From contig DCRZ01000009.1 in NCBI GenBank assembly GCA_002325375.1, positions 158,156 to 222,155 on the forward strand: a stretch of DNA of 64,000 bases, in the 5' to 3' direction. The stretch is from Rhodospirillaceae bacterium UBA1479 (lineage in GTDB: Bacteria > Pseudomonadota > Alphaproteobacteria > Rhodospirillales > Casp-alpha2). A model generated the notes under the pieces. It saw only the letters and a list, made by a program, of their open reading frames with translations, had not been told where the DNA came from and made no database searches. The translations under genes and the position numbers were made by a program. Positions 55,980 through 64,000 of the stretch are shown here, piece after piece; position 1 is the first letter of the stretch; each line of letters begins with the position of its first letter.

Positions 55980-56857
55980 AACGCCCAGGTCTTTTCATCC
56001 TGGCGGTGATCGTCGCCGTTTCCGGGCTCTGCGCGTTCAGCGCCCTGTACACCGTGCGTCAGGATCAGCAGGCTCTGGTCCTGCAGTTCGGTAATCCCGT
56101 GCATGTCGAACGGACGCCGGGCCTCAAGGTCAAGCTGCCGTTCGTTCAGAACGTGGAATACTACGACCGGCGTATCCTTGATCTGGATCCGCCGGTGCAG
56201 GAAGTCATCCTGGCCGATCAGAAGCGCATCAACGTGGACGCTTTCGCGCGTTACCGCATCGTCGATCCGCTTGAATTCCGCAAACGCGCCGGCACCGACG
56301 CCAACTTCCGCCAAGTGTTCGGCGGGCGTCTCAACGCCGGTATTCGCTCGGAAATCGGTAAGATTCTGCTGCCCGACATGTTGACGGACAAGCGCGCCCA
56401 GATCATGGACCGCGTCGCCAACCTGATGCGCGCCCAAGCGCCTGAATTCGGGGTCGAGGTCATCGACATCCGCATCGGTCGCACGGACCTGCCCGACGCC
56501 ACGTCGCAGGCGGTGTTTAACCGCATGCGCTCCGACCGTATCGCCGAGGCCGCTGAACTGCGCGCCAAGGGCGAGGAGCAGAAGACACGGATTCAGGCCG
56601 AAGCCGAACGTGACAAGGTCATCATCCTGGCGGAAGCCCGGCGCAAGTCGGAAATCCTTCGTGGTGAAGGCGACGGCGAACGGACGCGTATCCTCAACGG
56701 GGCCTATGGCAAGGATGCGGAATTCTTCGATTTCTACCGCTCCCTGGACGCCCTGGGCGCCGCCCTGAATGAGGGCACGTCCATGGTTCTCAGCCCCAAT
56801 TCGGAACTGTTCCAGTTCTTCAACGCGCTTAAGGACGGCACCACCCGCGCCCGCTGA
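55976..56857 (+). CDS. hflC: FtsH modulator HflC
   Basis: The 293-residue partner of HflK. N-terminal TM helix LFILAVIVAVSGLCAFSALY, SPFH domain (TVRQDQQALVLQFGNPVHVE, VEYYDRRILDLDPPVQEVIL) and coiled coil RAKGEEQKTRIQAEAERDKV. Interaction with HflK and FtsH is inferred from the family and the gene pair. It is followed by a small DUF2065 gene, as in many alphaproteobacteria. Confidence 0.96.
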   Translation: MKRPGLFILAVIVAVSGLCAFSALYTVRQDQQALVLQFGNPVHVERTPGLKVKLPFVQNVEYYDRRILDLDPPVQEVILADQKRINVDAFARYRIVDPLEFRKRAGTDANFRQVFGGRLNAGIRSEIGKILLPDMLTDKRAQIMDRVANLMRAQAPEFGVEVIDIRIGRTDLPDATSQAVFNRMRSDRIAEAAELRAKGEEQKTRIQAEAERDKVIILAEARRKSEILRGEGDGERTRILNGAYGKDAEFFDFYRSLDALGAALNEGTSMVLSPNSELFQFFNALKDGTTRAR

Positions 56858-56897
56858 TGCGGGCCCGGGCGCCGTCCGGCAGCGAGGCCGGAACCTG

Positions 56898-57083
56898 ATG
56901 AATGACCTCTACACGGCGCTGGGACTTGTCCTGGTGATCGAGGGCGTGATCTACGCATTGTTCCCCGACGGCATGCAGCGGGCGATGTCCCAAATGCAGG
57001 AAATGCCGCCGGGGGCCTTGCGCCTGGCGGGGCTGGGGGCGGCGATTATCGGCGTGATCGTCGTCTGGGCCGTCCGGGGATAA
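56898..57083 (+). CDS. DUF2065 small membrane protein
   Basis: A 61-residue protein with two hydrophobic helices (YTALGLVLVIEGVIYALFPD and LAGLGAAIIGVIVVWAVRG), matching the DUF2065 family that commonly sits between hflC and degP. Its function is unknown; the linkage suggests a role in envelope protein quality control. Confidence 0.9.
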   Translation: MNDLYTALGLVLVIEGVIYALFPDGMQRAMSQMQEMPPGALRLAGLGAAIIGVIVVWAVRG

Positions 57084-57305
57084 GGGCGGCCGTGGCCGGG
57101 AATTGCGTCGGAAGCAGGCCGTGATTGCCCAAAACATACCGGGGCAGGGCCATCCTACGGCCATATTCCCCGGCCATATCAGAGGGCATTCCAAAAGGGT
57201 GCCCGGTCCCGGGTTCCCGATAGCACACTGTTTAATCTTTGCGGGGTCCGTGGCATGATCCCAACCGGCATGATCCCGCATGTGACGGAAGGACTAGGTG
57301 TTAAG

Positions 57306-58832
57306 ATGAACCAGATTCGTCTCTCCAAACAGGACGCGCCCATCGCGGCCGCCGACGACCGCTCACCTTTGCGGATGGCCGGTCTCGGCGCTTTCGCCGC
57401 GGCGCTCGCACTGGCCGCCTTCATGATCATGACGACCGTGGCGCAGGCGCGCCCGGCCCCTGAAAGCTTCGCCGATCTGGCGGAAAAGCTGCTGCCTTCC
57501 GTGGTCAACATTTCGACGACCCAGGTCATCGAAAGCCGTGGCTTTGAAATGCCGCAGCTTCCGCCCGGTTCCCCCTTCGAGGACTTCTTCAAGGAATTCT
57601 TCGACCGCGGCCAGCCCAATGGCGGCAAGCCTCAGGCCCGCAAGGCCACGTCCCTGGGCTCCGGCTTCATCATCGACGACGCCGGCCATGTCATCACCAA
57701 CAACCACGTGATCCAGGACGCCGACGAGATCGAAGTCATCCTGCAGGACGACACGCGCCTCAAGGCCACGGTTGTTGGCCGCGACCAGAAGACGGACATC
57801 GCGGTGCTGAAGGTCGATCTGAAAGGCCAGAAATACCACGCCATCTCGTTCGGCGATTCGGAAAAATCCCGCGTCGGCGACTGGGTGGTCGCCATCGGCA
57901 ATCCGTTCGGCTTGGGCGGCACGGTCACGGCGGGCATTATCTCGGCCCGCGGCCGCGACATTTCCGCAGGTCCCTATGACAATTTCATTCAGACCGACGC
58001 CTCCATCAACCGGGGCAATTCGGGCGGGCCGCTGTTTAATCTGGACGGCCAGGTCATCGGCATCAACACGGCGATCTTCTCACCGTCCGGCGGCAGCGTC
58101 GGCATCGGCTTCGCCGTGCCCATGTCCACCGCCAAGCCGGTGATCTCCCAGTTGATCAAGCACGGCCAGGTCAAGCGTGGCTGGCTTGGCGTTCATATCC
58201 AGCAAGTCACGCCGGAAGTCGCCGAAAGCCTGGGCCTGAAGGAACCGGTGGGGGCGCTCGTCGCCCAGGTGGTCGAAGACGGCCCCGCCGCCAAGGGCAA
58301 GATCCAGCGCGGTGACGTGATCCTGAGCTTCAACAAGCGCAAGGTGCCCGACATGCGCAAGCTGCCGCGCATCGTCGCCGACACCGAAGTGGGCGTCGAC
58401 GTGCCGGTCGAGGTTTGGCGTGAGAACAAGAAGATCGACCTTAAGGTCAAGGTCGGCGAACTGCAGGAACAGGAACAGCAGGTCGCCGCGCGCACCGACA
58501 AAGGGGCCGGCACCGACGCCAAGCCCCAGGTGGTCGAGGACCTGGGCCTGAGCCTGTCGGCCATCACCGACGAGGCGGTGCAGAAGTTCAAGCTTGAAGG
58601 CGACGCCAAGGGCGTGCTGGTGACCGATGTGCTGAACGCGGGCCCGGCGGCCGAGAAAGGCGTGCGCCCCGGCGATCTGATCGTCGAGGTCGGCCAGGAA
58701 GAGGTCGGCACGCCCGACGACGTGGTGCGCAAGGTCAAGGAAGCCCGTGACACCGGACGCAAGTCGGTCCTGCTTTTGGTGCAGGGGCAGAACGGCCTGC
58801 GCTTCGTGGCCATCCGGCTGGGCAAAAGCTGA
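57306..58832 (+). CDS. degP: DegP/HtrA-type periplasmic serine protease
   Basis: A 508-residue periplasmic protease/chaperone. A signal or anchor helix (about residues 24-47), the catalytic triad His134 (TNNHVIQD), Asp164 (KTDIAVLK) and Ser239 (NRGNSGGPL), and two PDZ domains (about 290-380 and 420-508; RGWLGVHIQQVTPEVAE, KGVLVTDVLNAGPAAEK) are present. The Met at 57306 leads into the signal region; earlier in-frame ATGs at 57255 and 57270 are less likely. The gene follows hflKC and ends in a strong terminator. Confidence 0.95.
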   Translation: MNQIRLSKQDAPIAAADDRSPLRMAGLGAFAAALALAAFMIMTTVAQARPAPESFADLAEKLLPSVVNISTTQVIESRGFEMPQLPPGSPFEDFFKEFFDRGQPNGGKPQARKATSLGSGFIIDDAGHVITNNHVIQDADEIEVILQDDTRLKATVVGRDQKTDIAVLKVDLKGQKYHAISFGDSEKSRVGDWVVAIGNPFGLGGTVTAGIISARGRDISAGPYDNFIQTDASINRGNSGGPLFNLDGQVIGINTAIFSPSGGSVGIGFAVPMSTAKPVISQLIKHGQVKRGWLGVHIQQVTPEVAESLGLKEPVGALVAQVVEDGPAAKGKIQRGDVILSFNKRKVPDMRKLPRIVADTEVGVDVPVEVWRENKKIDLKVKVGELQEQEQQVAARTDKGAGTDAKPQVVEDLGLSLSAITDEAVQKFKLEGDAKGVLVTDVLNAGPAAEKGVRPGDLIVEVGQEEVGTPDDVVRKVKEARDTGRKSVLLLVQGQNGLRFVAIRLGKS

Positions 58833-58859
58833 ACGCTCACCGCGAATCTGAAATTGGAG

Positions 58860-58882
58860 ACGGCGCCCGCGGGCGCCGTTTT
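58860..58882. terminator. Bidirectional terminator between degP and serB
   Basis: ACGGCGCC-CGCG-GGCGCCGT, a perfect 8-bp stem, followed by a T-run. It lies between the convergent degP and serB stops, so could serve both strands. Confidence 0.8.
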
Positions 58883-58897
58883 CATGTCCGGGGTCGG

Positions 58898-59794
58898 CTA
58901 GGCGGTGATGAATTCCTCGGCTCGGAAGCCTTGCGCGAACAGAAGCCCCGTCAGGTCGGCGTGATCGAGCTTGACCCGCGCGGCGTCACGCAGGATCGGC
59001 TTGCCCCGATAGGCGCAGCCCAGGCCCGCCGCCTGAATCATTTCCAGGTCGTTGGCGCCGTCGCCGATCGCCGCCGCGTCGTCCAGGCCCAGGCCGTTTT
59101 GCGTCGCCAGCTTGACCAAGGCATCGTATTTCGACGTGCGGCCCAGGATCGGCTCCGTCACCCGGCCGGTCAGCTGGCCGCCTTCGATGATGAAGTCGTT
59201 GGCCATGTTGATGTGGAAGCCGAGCCGTTCCGCGATGCGCGACGTGAAGTAGGTGAATCCGCCCGACACCAGTGCCGTGGTCGCCCCCGAGGCGACCATG
59301 GTGCGGACCAGGGTCTCGGCGCCCGGTGACACCTCGATTGCGTTATAAGCCGTTTCCAGGGCCGTCTCGGAAAGCCCTTTCAGCATGGCGACCCGTTCGC
59401 GTAAGGAGTCTTCGAAGTTCAGTTCGCCCCGCATGACGCGGTCGGTGATGGCGGCGATCACCTCGCCCTTGCCGGCGGCGTCGGCCACGTCGGTCAGGGT
59501 TTCGGAGGTTACGATGGTCGAATCCATGTCGGCGATCAGGAGCTTCTTGCGCCGTCCCACCGCCGGTTGGGCGATGATATCGACCGGCGCGCCGTCCAGG
59601 CTCATGCGCACGGCGGCGTCGGCCTGGTCCGCGGACAGGCCATCGAAGCCCAGATCACAGGCCGATCCTGCGGCCAGCCAGTCCGGCCGTCCCGTTTCGG
59701 CACCCAGGGCATTGAGCCGGACCGCTGCCTCGGCGACAATGCCGGCATCCAGTTCATCGCCCGGGGCGGCGATCAGCGTAACGACAAATTCCAT
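58898..59794 (-). CDS. serB: Phosphoserine phosphatase
   Basis: The last step of serine synthesis, a 298-residue HAD enzyme. The nucleophile and acid Asp are in LLIADMDSTIVTSE (Asp89 and Asp91), with substrate-site LVSGGFTYFTSRIAERLGF and GDGANDLEMIQAAG for Mg. An N-terminal ACT-like region precedes the HAD domain. The ATG at 59794 gives the usual N-terminus. It is divergent from miaA, with the starts only 44 bases apart. Confidence 0.96.
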   Translation of the reverse strand: MEFVVTLIAAPGDELDAGIVAEAAVRLNALGAETGRPDWLAAGSACDLGFDGLSADQADAAVRMSLDGAPVDIIAQPAVGRRKKLLIADMDSTIVTSETLTDVADAAGKGEVIAAITDRVMRGELNFEDSLRERVAMLKGLSETALETAYNAIEVSPGAETLVRTMVASGATTALVSGGFTYFTSRIAERLGFHINMANDFIIEGGQLTGRVTEPILGRTSKYDALVKLATQNGLGLDDAAAIGDGANDLEMIQAAGLGCAYRGKPILRDAARVKLDHADLTGLLFAQGFRAEEFITA

Positions 59795-59838
59795 GGAATG
59801 TCCGATCCGGCATGGGTTGAGTGACAGCGGGAGGGAAA

Positions 59839-60804
59839 GTGACCGATTTTCAGGCCCCTGAAAAGCCCCTGCGGGATGAAGAGTCCGCGACATCCGTTCT
59901 GATCGTTACCGGGCCGACGGCGGGCGGCAAGTCGGGCCTGGCGCTGGAACTGGCGGAACGTCTGGGCGGTTGGATCATCAATGCCGACAGCATGCAGGTC
60001 TACCGCGATCTCCGCGTGCTGACGGCGCGGCCCGACGCAGTGGACGAAGTCCGCGTGCCGCACCGCCTGTTCGGCGTCCTGGGGGCGGAGGAACGTTGTT
60101 CCGTCGGGCGCTGGCTGGACATGGCCGTGGCCGAGATTGGGGCGGCGCGGGCGGCAAATTGCCTGCCGATCCTGGTCGGGGGCACCGGCATGTATCTGAA
60201 GGCCCTGACCGAAGGCCTGGCCCCCGTGCCTGACGTGCCGGCGGCGGTGACGGCCGAGGCGACGGCGCTTTACGATACCCTTGGGGGTGTCGCGTTCGCC
60301 GTGGTTCTGGCGGAACACGACCCTGGTGCGGCGGAAGCGTTGCCGCCGGGCGATCGTCAGCGTCTGATCCGCGCCTATGCCGTGGTGCAGGCGACGGGAC
60401 GCACCCTGGCCGATTGGCAGAACGAAGCCCCCACCGGTCCGGCGGTGGCGGGCCAATTCACGACGGTTCTGGTGCTGCCGCCGCGCGATGCCCTGTACGC
60501 TGCCTGCGACGCGCGCTTTACGGCGATGCTCGACGCGGGCGCCATGGATGAGGTGAGGGCCCTGCTGGCGCGGGGCCTGGACCCGTCGCTGCCGGCCTTG
60601 CGCGCCGTCGGCGTGCGCGAACTGGGGGCGGTGATCCAGGGCGAGATGACCTTGGATCAGGCGGCGGACAAGGCGCGGCAGGCGACGCGGAACTACGCCA
60701 AGCGCCAACTCACCTGGTTCCGCCACCAACTTGCGCCGGACCTGATCCTTGACCGGGGAGGGGCACTGGCCGCGGCCGATGCCCTCGCCGTTCTACGAAA
60801 TTAA
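59839..60804 (+). CDS. miaA: tRNA dimethylallyltransferase
   Basis: Adds dimethylallyl to A37 of tRNAs that read UNN codons. Walker A GPTAGGKSGLAL (about residues 25-36), INADSMQVYRDLRVLTARP, GGTGMYLKALTEGLAPVPD and RNYAKRQLTWFRHQ near the end are the family marks. I choose the GTG at 59839, which follows GGGAGGG, over the GTG at 59821; this gives 321 residues. Confidence 0.96.
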   Translation: MTDFQAPEKPLRDEESATSVLIVTGPTAGGKSGLALELAERLGGWIINADSMQVYRDLRVLTARPDAVDEVRVPHRLFGVLGAEERCSVGRWLDMAVAEIGAARAANCLPILVGGTGMYLKALTEGLAPVPDVPAAVTAEATALYDTLGGVAFAVVLAEHDPGAAEALPPGDRQRLIRAYAVVQATGRTLADWQNEAPTGPAVAGQFTTVLVLPPRDALYAACDARFTAMLDAGAMDEVRALLARGLDPSLPALRAVGVRELGAVIQGEMTLDQAADKARQATRNYAKRQLTWFRHQLAPDLILDRGGALAAADALAVLRN

Positions 60805-60846
60805 AAAAATTCATCACTGTCAGGAACGTGTAAGGCTCGGGGGAGA

Positions 60847-60877
60847 TTCTCCTGTTTGGAGAAGTTGTCTTTTTTTT
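60847..60877 (+). terminator. Terminator after miaA
   Basis: TTCTCC-TGTTT-GGAGAA (60847-60863) is followed after a few bases by an eight-T run (60870-60877). It sits about 40 bases beyond the miaA stop. Confidence 0.65.
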
Positions 60878-60974
60878 GCCATCTCCTTCCTCTACACAGC
60901 AGCTTGCTGAACACGGGCGTGCCGGGGACCCGCAGCAAGCAGAACCTACTGACCACAACAACCAACGGCATCGC

Positions 60975-62033
60975 GTGTCCGAGTCCAATCCCAATATCCT
61001 GATCGTCGAAGACGACCCCATGATCCGGTCGTTCCTCAAGGCTGTTCTCGAGGCGGAGGACTACGACGTCACCGAGGCCGGAACCGGGGCGGAGATGTTC
61101 GCGGCCCTGGACGGGAAAAACTTCGACGTCATCGTGCTGGATATCATGCTGCCCGACGGCAACGGCGTTGATTTCGCGCGAACCCTGCGCCGCACCTCGA
61201 CCCTGCCGATCATTTTCGCGACTGCCGTGACCGATACGGACACCCGCCGCCGCGCCATCGGCCTGATGCAGGTTGATTACGTGACCAAGCCGTTCGACGC
61301 CAAGGAATTGGTGCTGCGGATCAGGAATATCCGCACCATGGCGCCGGTCATGGAAGATCCCAACGCCCGCGACCTGCCCAAGCCGGTCGCCGCCGATGCG
61401 GCGCCTTGGTACCGCTCGCCCCTGACCTGGGGACCCGCGGTGGCCTTTCTGGTCATCGTCCTGGGCGGGGTTTTCCTGATTCCCGATGACGAGGACCCCG
61501 CCGCCCTGCGTGCCGAACAGTCCGCGGCCCAGGTTCAGCGCAACGCGGATACGGCGACCGCCGCCGTTCAGGCGGCAACGGATGCGGCAGCGGCCAACGC
61601 GGCGGCCCGGGCCGGCGGATCGAGCGTCGTGCTGACGGATGCGCCGCCGGCGTCACAAGCCGCAGGTGGTGCGGATGCCGGCGCAGCGGCTGCCGGCGAT
61701 GGCGACGGGCCGGTTGTGGACGGATCCCCCGAACAAAAGATTGTCGAGGCTTGCGGCGAAATGCCGGTCAGCGAGCACTGGAACAACAATTCCATCAAAC
61801 GGGTACTGCGTTATGTGCGGTTCGTACACCGGGGAAACTGGGGCGAATACCTGGAAACCTGGGTCGAGCGCCTGAAGAACGTGCAGGACCTGGAGGCCTC
61901 GGGAAAGCCCATCGAGTTGCAGAAGAAGGGCGTCATCCTGTCGGGCCAGGAATTGGAGAAATACGTCGACCTGATGGAAAGCCGGGTCCGTTTCCTGCGC
62001 TGCGCCAGCCAGATCGTTCAGACGATCAAATAG
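60975..62033 (+). CDS. Response regulator with membrane-anchored C-terminal domain
   Basis: A receiver domain (residues 8-120; NILIVEDDP, phosphoacceptor Asp56 in VIVLDIMLPDGNG, Lys in DYVTKPFD) is joined to a single TM helix (about 151-170, TWGPAVAFLVIVLGGVFLI), an Ala-rich linker (171-250) and a C-terminal helical domain (251-352; VRFVHRGNWGEYLETWVERL, LMESRVRFLRCASQIVQTIK) that should lie outside the cytoplasm. A receiver with a C-terminal TM is unusual. No DNA-binding domain follows. GTG at 60975 is the best start, but no good ribosome site is present, and an extension to a TTG at 60876 cannot be ruled out. Confidence 0.8.
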   Translation: MSESNPNILIVEDDPMIRSFLKAVLEAEDYDVTEAGTGAEMFAALDGKNFDVIVLDIMLPDGNGVDFARTLRRTSTLPIIFATAVTDTDTRRRAIGLMQVDYVTKPFDAKELVLRIRNIRTMAPVMEDPNARDLPKPVAADAAPWYRSPLTWGPAVAFLVIVLGGVFLIPDDEDPAALRAEQSAAQVQRNADTATAAVQAATDAAAANAAARAGGSSVVLTDAPPASQAAGGADAGAAAAGDGDGPVVDGSPEQKIVEACGEMPVSEHWNNNSIKRVLRYVRFVHRGNWGEYLETWVERLKNVQDLEASGKPIELQKKGVILSGQELEKYVDLMESRVRFLRCASQIVQTIK

Positions 62034-62174
62034 GTGTGGTAAATGGGCGTGGCGGAATTCCGCCGGTCAGTGAAAATTCATTGAAATATTATTTCGCGAT
62101 AAGCGGAAAAAACTTGCCGTTTATTGCATTTTAATGGTTGACCCCCTAAATCACCTTCATTAAGTTCCGTGGCT

Positions 62175-62206
62175 CCCCGGCGGGCCCCGGTTCCGCTGGG
62201 GTTTTT
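62175..62206 (+). terminator. Terminator-like hairpin upstream of ilvB
   Basis: CCCCGGCGG pairs with CCGCTGGGG (one G-T) around GCCCCGGTT, followed by TTTTT. It may end the preceding gene or act as an attenuator in the ilvB leader. Confidence 0.6.
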
Positions 62207-62305
62207 GTGGCATCTGCTGATGTGCTGCCGGGCGCAAGCCGGGAAAACGGGACGCCCGAGGGCAGGGGGTTCCGACCGGGATTCTGAGACCAAGAGGACT
62301 GAACA

Positions 62306-64000
62306 ATGGCCAGGAAGAAGATGCAGGGCGCCGAGATCGTGATCGAGGCCCTGAAAGAGCAAGGCGTCACCGAAATCTTCGGATATCCGGGCGGTGCCGT
62401 ATTGCCGCTCTACGATGCCATTTTCAAGCAGAACCAGATCCGCCATATCCTGGTCCGCCAGGAAGGCGGCGCCGTGCACGCGGCCGAGGGTTATGCGCGC
62501 TCCACCGGCAAGGTCGGCGTGGTTCTGGTGACGTCCGGTCCCGGTGCCACGAACGCGGTCACCGGCCTGACCGACGCCTTGATGGATTCCATCCCGATCG
62601 TCTGCCTGACCGGGCAGGTGCCGACGCATCTGATCGGCAACGACGCCTTTCAGGAATGCGATACCACCGGCATCACGCGCCCCTGCACCAAACACAACTA
62701 CCTGGTGAAGGACGTGGGCGACCTGGCCAACGTGGTGCACGAAGCCTTCCACGTCGCACGCTCCGGCCGCCCGGGCCCGGTCGTCATCGACCTGCCCAAG
62801 GACGTGATCATGGCCATGGGCGCCTATCAGGAGGCGGGCAAGGCGCCGGCCGAAAAATACAGCCCCCGCGTCAAGGGCGACCAGAGCGCCATCGCCGAGG
62901 CCGTGCGCCTGCTGGCGGGCGCCAAGAAGCCGATCATTTATGCCGGCGGCGGGGTCATCAATTCCGGGCCGAAGGCGTCCAAGCTGCTGCAGGACCTGGT
63001 CAAGCTGTCGGGTGCGCCCTGTACGCTGACGCTCATGGGCCTGGGGGCTTATCCGGCCAGTGACAAGCAGTTCGTCGGCATGCTCGGCATGCACGGCACC
63101 TACGAAGCCAACCTGGCCATGCATGGCTGCGACGTCATGATCTGCGTCGGTGCGCGGTTCGACGACCGCATCACCGGCCGGCTTGATGCCTTTTCGCCGG
63201 GGTCCAAGAAGGTCCATATCGACATCGACCCGTCGTCGATCAACAAGAACGTGCCCGTGGACGTGCCGATCGTCGGCGACGTGGGCAGCGTTCTTGCCGA
63301 CATGATCAAGAAATGGAAAGCCCTGAAGCCCAAGCAGGATCAGGCGGCGCTCAAGAAATGGTGGGGCCAGATCGACCAGTGGCGCGCCAAGAAATGCCTG
63401 GCGTTCCAGCAGAAGGGCGACACCATCAAGCCGCAGCACGCCATCCGGCGGCTGTTCGAGCTGACCCAGGGGCGTGAGACCTTCATCACCACCGAGGTCG
63501 GCCAGCACCAGATGTGGGCGGCCCAGTACTACAACTTCGACAAGCCGAACCATTGGATGACGTCGGGCGGGCTCGGCACCATGGGCTACGGCCTGCCGGC
63601 CGCCATGGGCGTGCAGGTGGCCCATCCGGATGCCCTGGTCGTCGATATCGCGGGCGAGGCCTCGACTCTGATGAACATTCAGGAAATGTCGACCATCGTT
63701 CAGTACCGCCTGCCGGTGAAGATCTTCATCCTGAACAACGAATACATGGGCATGGTGCGCCAGTGGCAGGAACTGCTGCATGGCGGGCGCTATTCGGAAA
63801 GCTACATGGAAAGCCTGCCGGATTTCGTGAAATTGGCGGAAAGCTTCCACGCCGTCGGCCTGCGCGCGACGAAGGCGAGCCAGCTGGACGACGTGATCAA
63901 GGAAATGATCGAAATCGACCGGCCCGTGATCGCCGATATCGCCATCGACAAGCTGGAAAACTGCTTCCCCATGATCCCCTCGGGCGCCGCCCATAACGAG
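62306..64000 (+). CDS. ilvB: Acetolactate synthase large subunit, 3'-truncated by window edge
   Basis: A ThDP enzyme making acetolactate in branched-chain amino acid synthesis. The first 565 residues are in the window with no stop. Catalytic Glu53 is in LVRQEGGAVHAAEGYA, with SGPGATNAVTGLTDALMDSI following. The Mg/ThDP motif is GEAST-LMNIQE, where many homologues have GDAS; alphaproteobacterial enzymes often show Glu here. ARFDDRITGRLDAF belongs to the FAD-binding region. Compare glyoxylate carboligase at 18158, which has Val51 in place of this Glu. The regulatory small subunit is expected just past the edge. Confidence 0.96.
   Translation, partial: MARKKMQGAEIVIEALKEQGVTEIFGYPGGAVLPLYDAIFKQNQIRHILVRQEGGAVHAAEGYARSTGKVGVVLVTSGPGATNAVTGLTDALMDSIPIVCLTGQVPTHLIGNDAFQECDTTGITRPCTKHNYLVKDVGDLANVVHEAFHVARSGRPGPVVIDLPKDVIMAMGAYQEAGKAPAEKYSPRVKGDQSAIAEAVRLLAGAKKPIIYAGGGVINSGPKASKLLQDLVKLSGAPCTLTLMGLGAYPASDKQFVGMLGMHGTYEANLAMHGCDVMICVGARFDDRITGRLDAFSPGSKKVHIDIDPSSINKNVPVDVPIVGDVGSVLADMIKKWKALKPKQDQAALKKWWGQIDQWRAKKCLAFQQKGDTIKPQHAIRRLFELTQGRETFITTEVGQHQMWAAQYYNFDKPNHWMTSGGLGTMGYGLPAAMGVQVAHPDALVVDIAGEASTLMNIQEMSTIVQYRLPVKIFILNNEYMGMVRQWQELLHGGRYSESYMESLPDFVKLAESFHAVGLRATKASQLDDVIKEMIEIDRPVIADIAIDKLENCFPMIPSGAAHNE

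Noticed and set aside
62135..62164. Leader peptide of a classical ilv attenuator
   Set aside because: Only two Leu codons and one Val codon, and no ribosome site. Too weak to annotate as a gene.
62078..63994. 638-residue minus-strand frame at the right edge
   Set aside because: It lies opposite acetolactate synthase, which is clearly the real gene. The latter runs off the edge without a stop.

Overview
The window is a high-GC bacterial chromosome segment that looks like an alphaproteobacterium, most likely of the Rhodospirillales type. The evidence is a circularly permuted two-piece tmRNA gene on the minus strand near 49.3-49.6 kb, an alpha-type SspB, a zinc-ligand-free ribosomal protein L36, an alphaproteobacterial acetolactate synthase, and a housekeeping block thyA-folA-mrp-hflK-hflC-degP-serB-miaA-ilvB. 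The organism name cannot be read from the sequence.

Layout. 0-2.6 kb is an AT-richer accessory patch: the 3' part of an IS1595-type transposase, an overlapping RhuM-family gene, and, facing it, a Panacea-domain (DUF4065/SocA-like) gene with a small two-helix membrane protein that together look like a toxin-antitoxin pair. 2.6-5.5 kb has a FecR-domain protein and a TolC-type outer membrane channel. 5.8-13.5 kb holds an acyl-CoA dehydrogenase, a response regulator-diguanylate cyclase, a 1645-residue hybrid histidine kinase and a divergent single-domain response regulator. 13.5-17 kb has a PLP enzyme, a DMT exporter, L36 and a methyltransferase.

17-31.7 kb is a glycolate/glyoxylate module: an IclR regulator, gcl, hyi, glxR, glcD, glcE and glcF, then a secreted protein, a TPR protein, a D-lactate dehydrogenase-like flavoenzyme, a GAF histidine kinase and glycerate kinase. 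Together they can convert glycolate to glyoxylate, tartronate semialdehyde, glycerate and 2-phosphoglycerate. 31.7-43.4 kb carries a P-type ATPase, an AsmA protein, two alpha/beta hydrolases, a ribbon-helix-helix protein, a GST, two VOC proteins, a GNAT and an SDR.

43.4-44.8 kb is a second AT-rich insert with another Panacea gene and an unrecognised 238-residue protein, flanked by inverted repeats. This second pair is the best candidate for an undescribed system: its putative antitoxin resembles the first Panacea gene, but its partner is wholly different. From 44.8 kb on come class II and class I fumarases, sspB, a GAF protein, the split tmRNA, an Ldh-type dehydrogenase and the housekeeping block. 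A response regulator with a membrane-anchored C-terminal part sits between miaA and ilvB, and ilvB runs off the right edge.

Starts were chosen by Shine-Dalgarno position, family alignment or conserved residue numbering. No homology search was run; all family names come from motif and sequence recognition.
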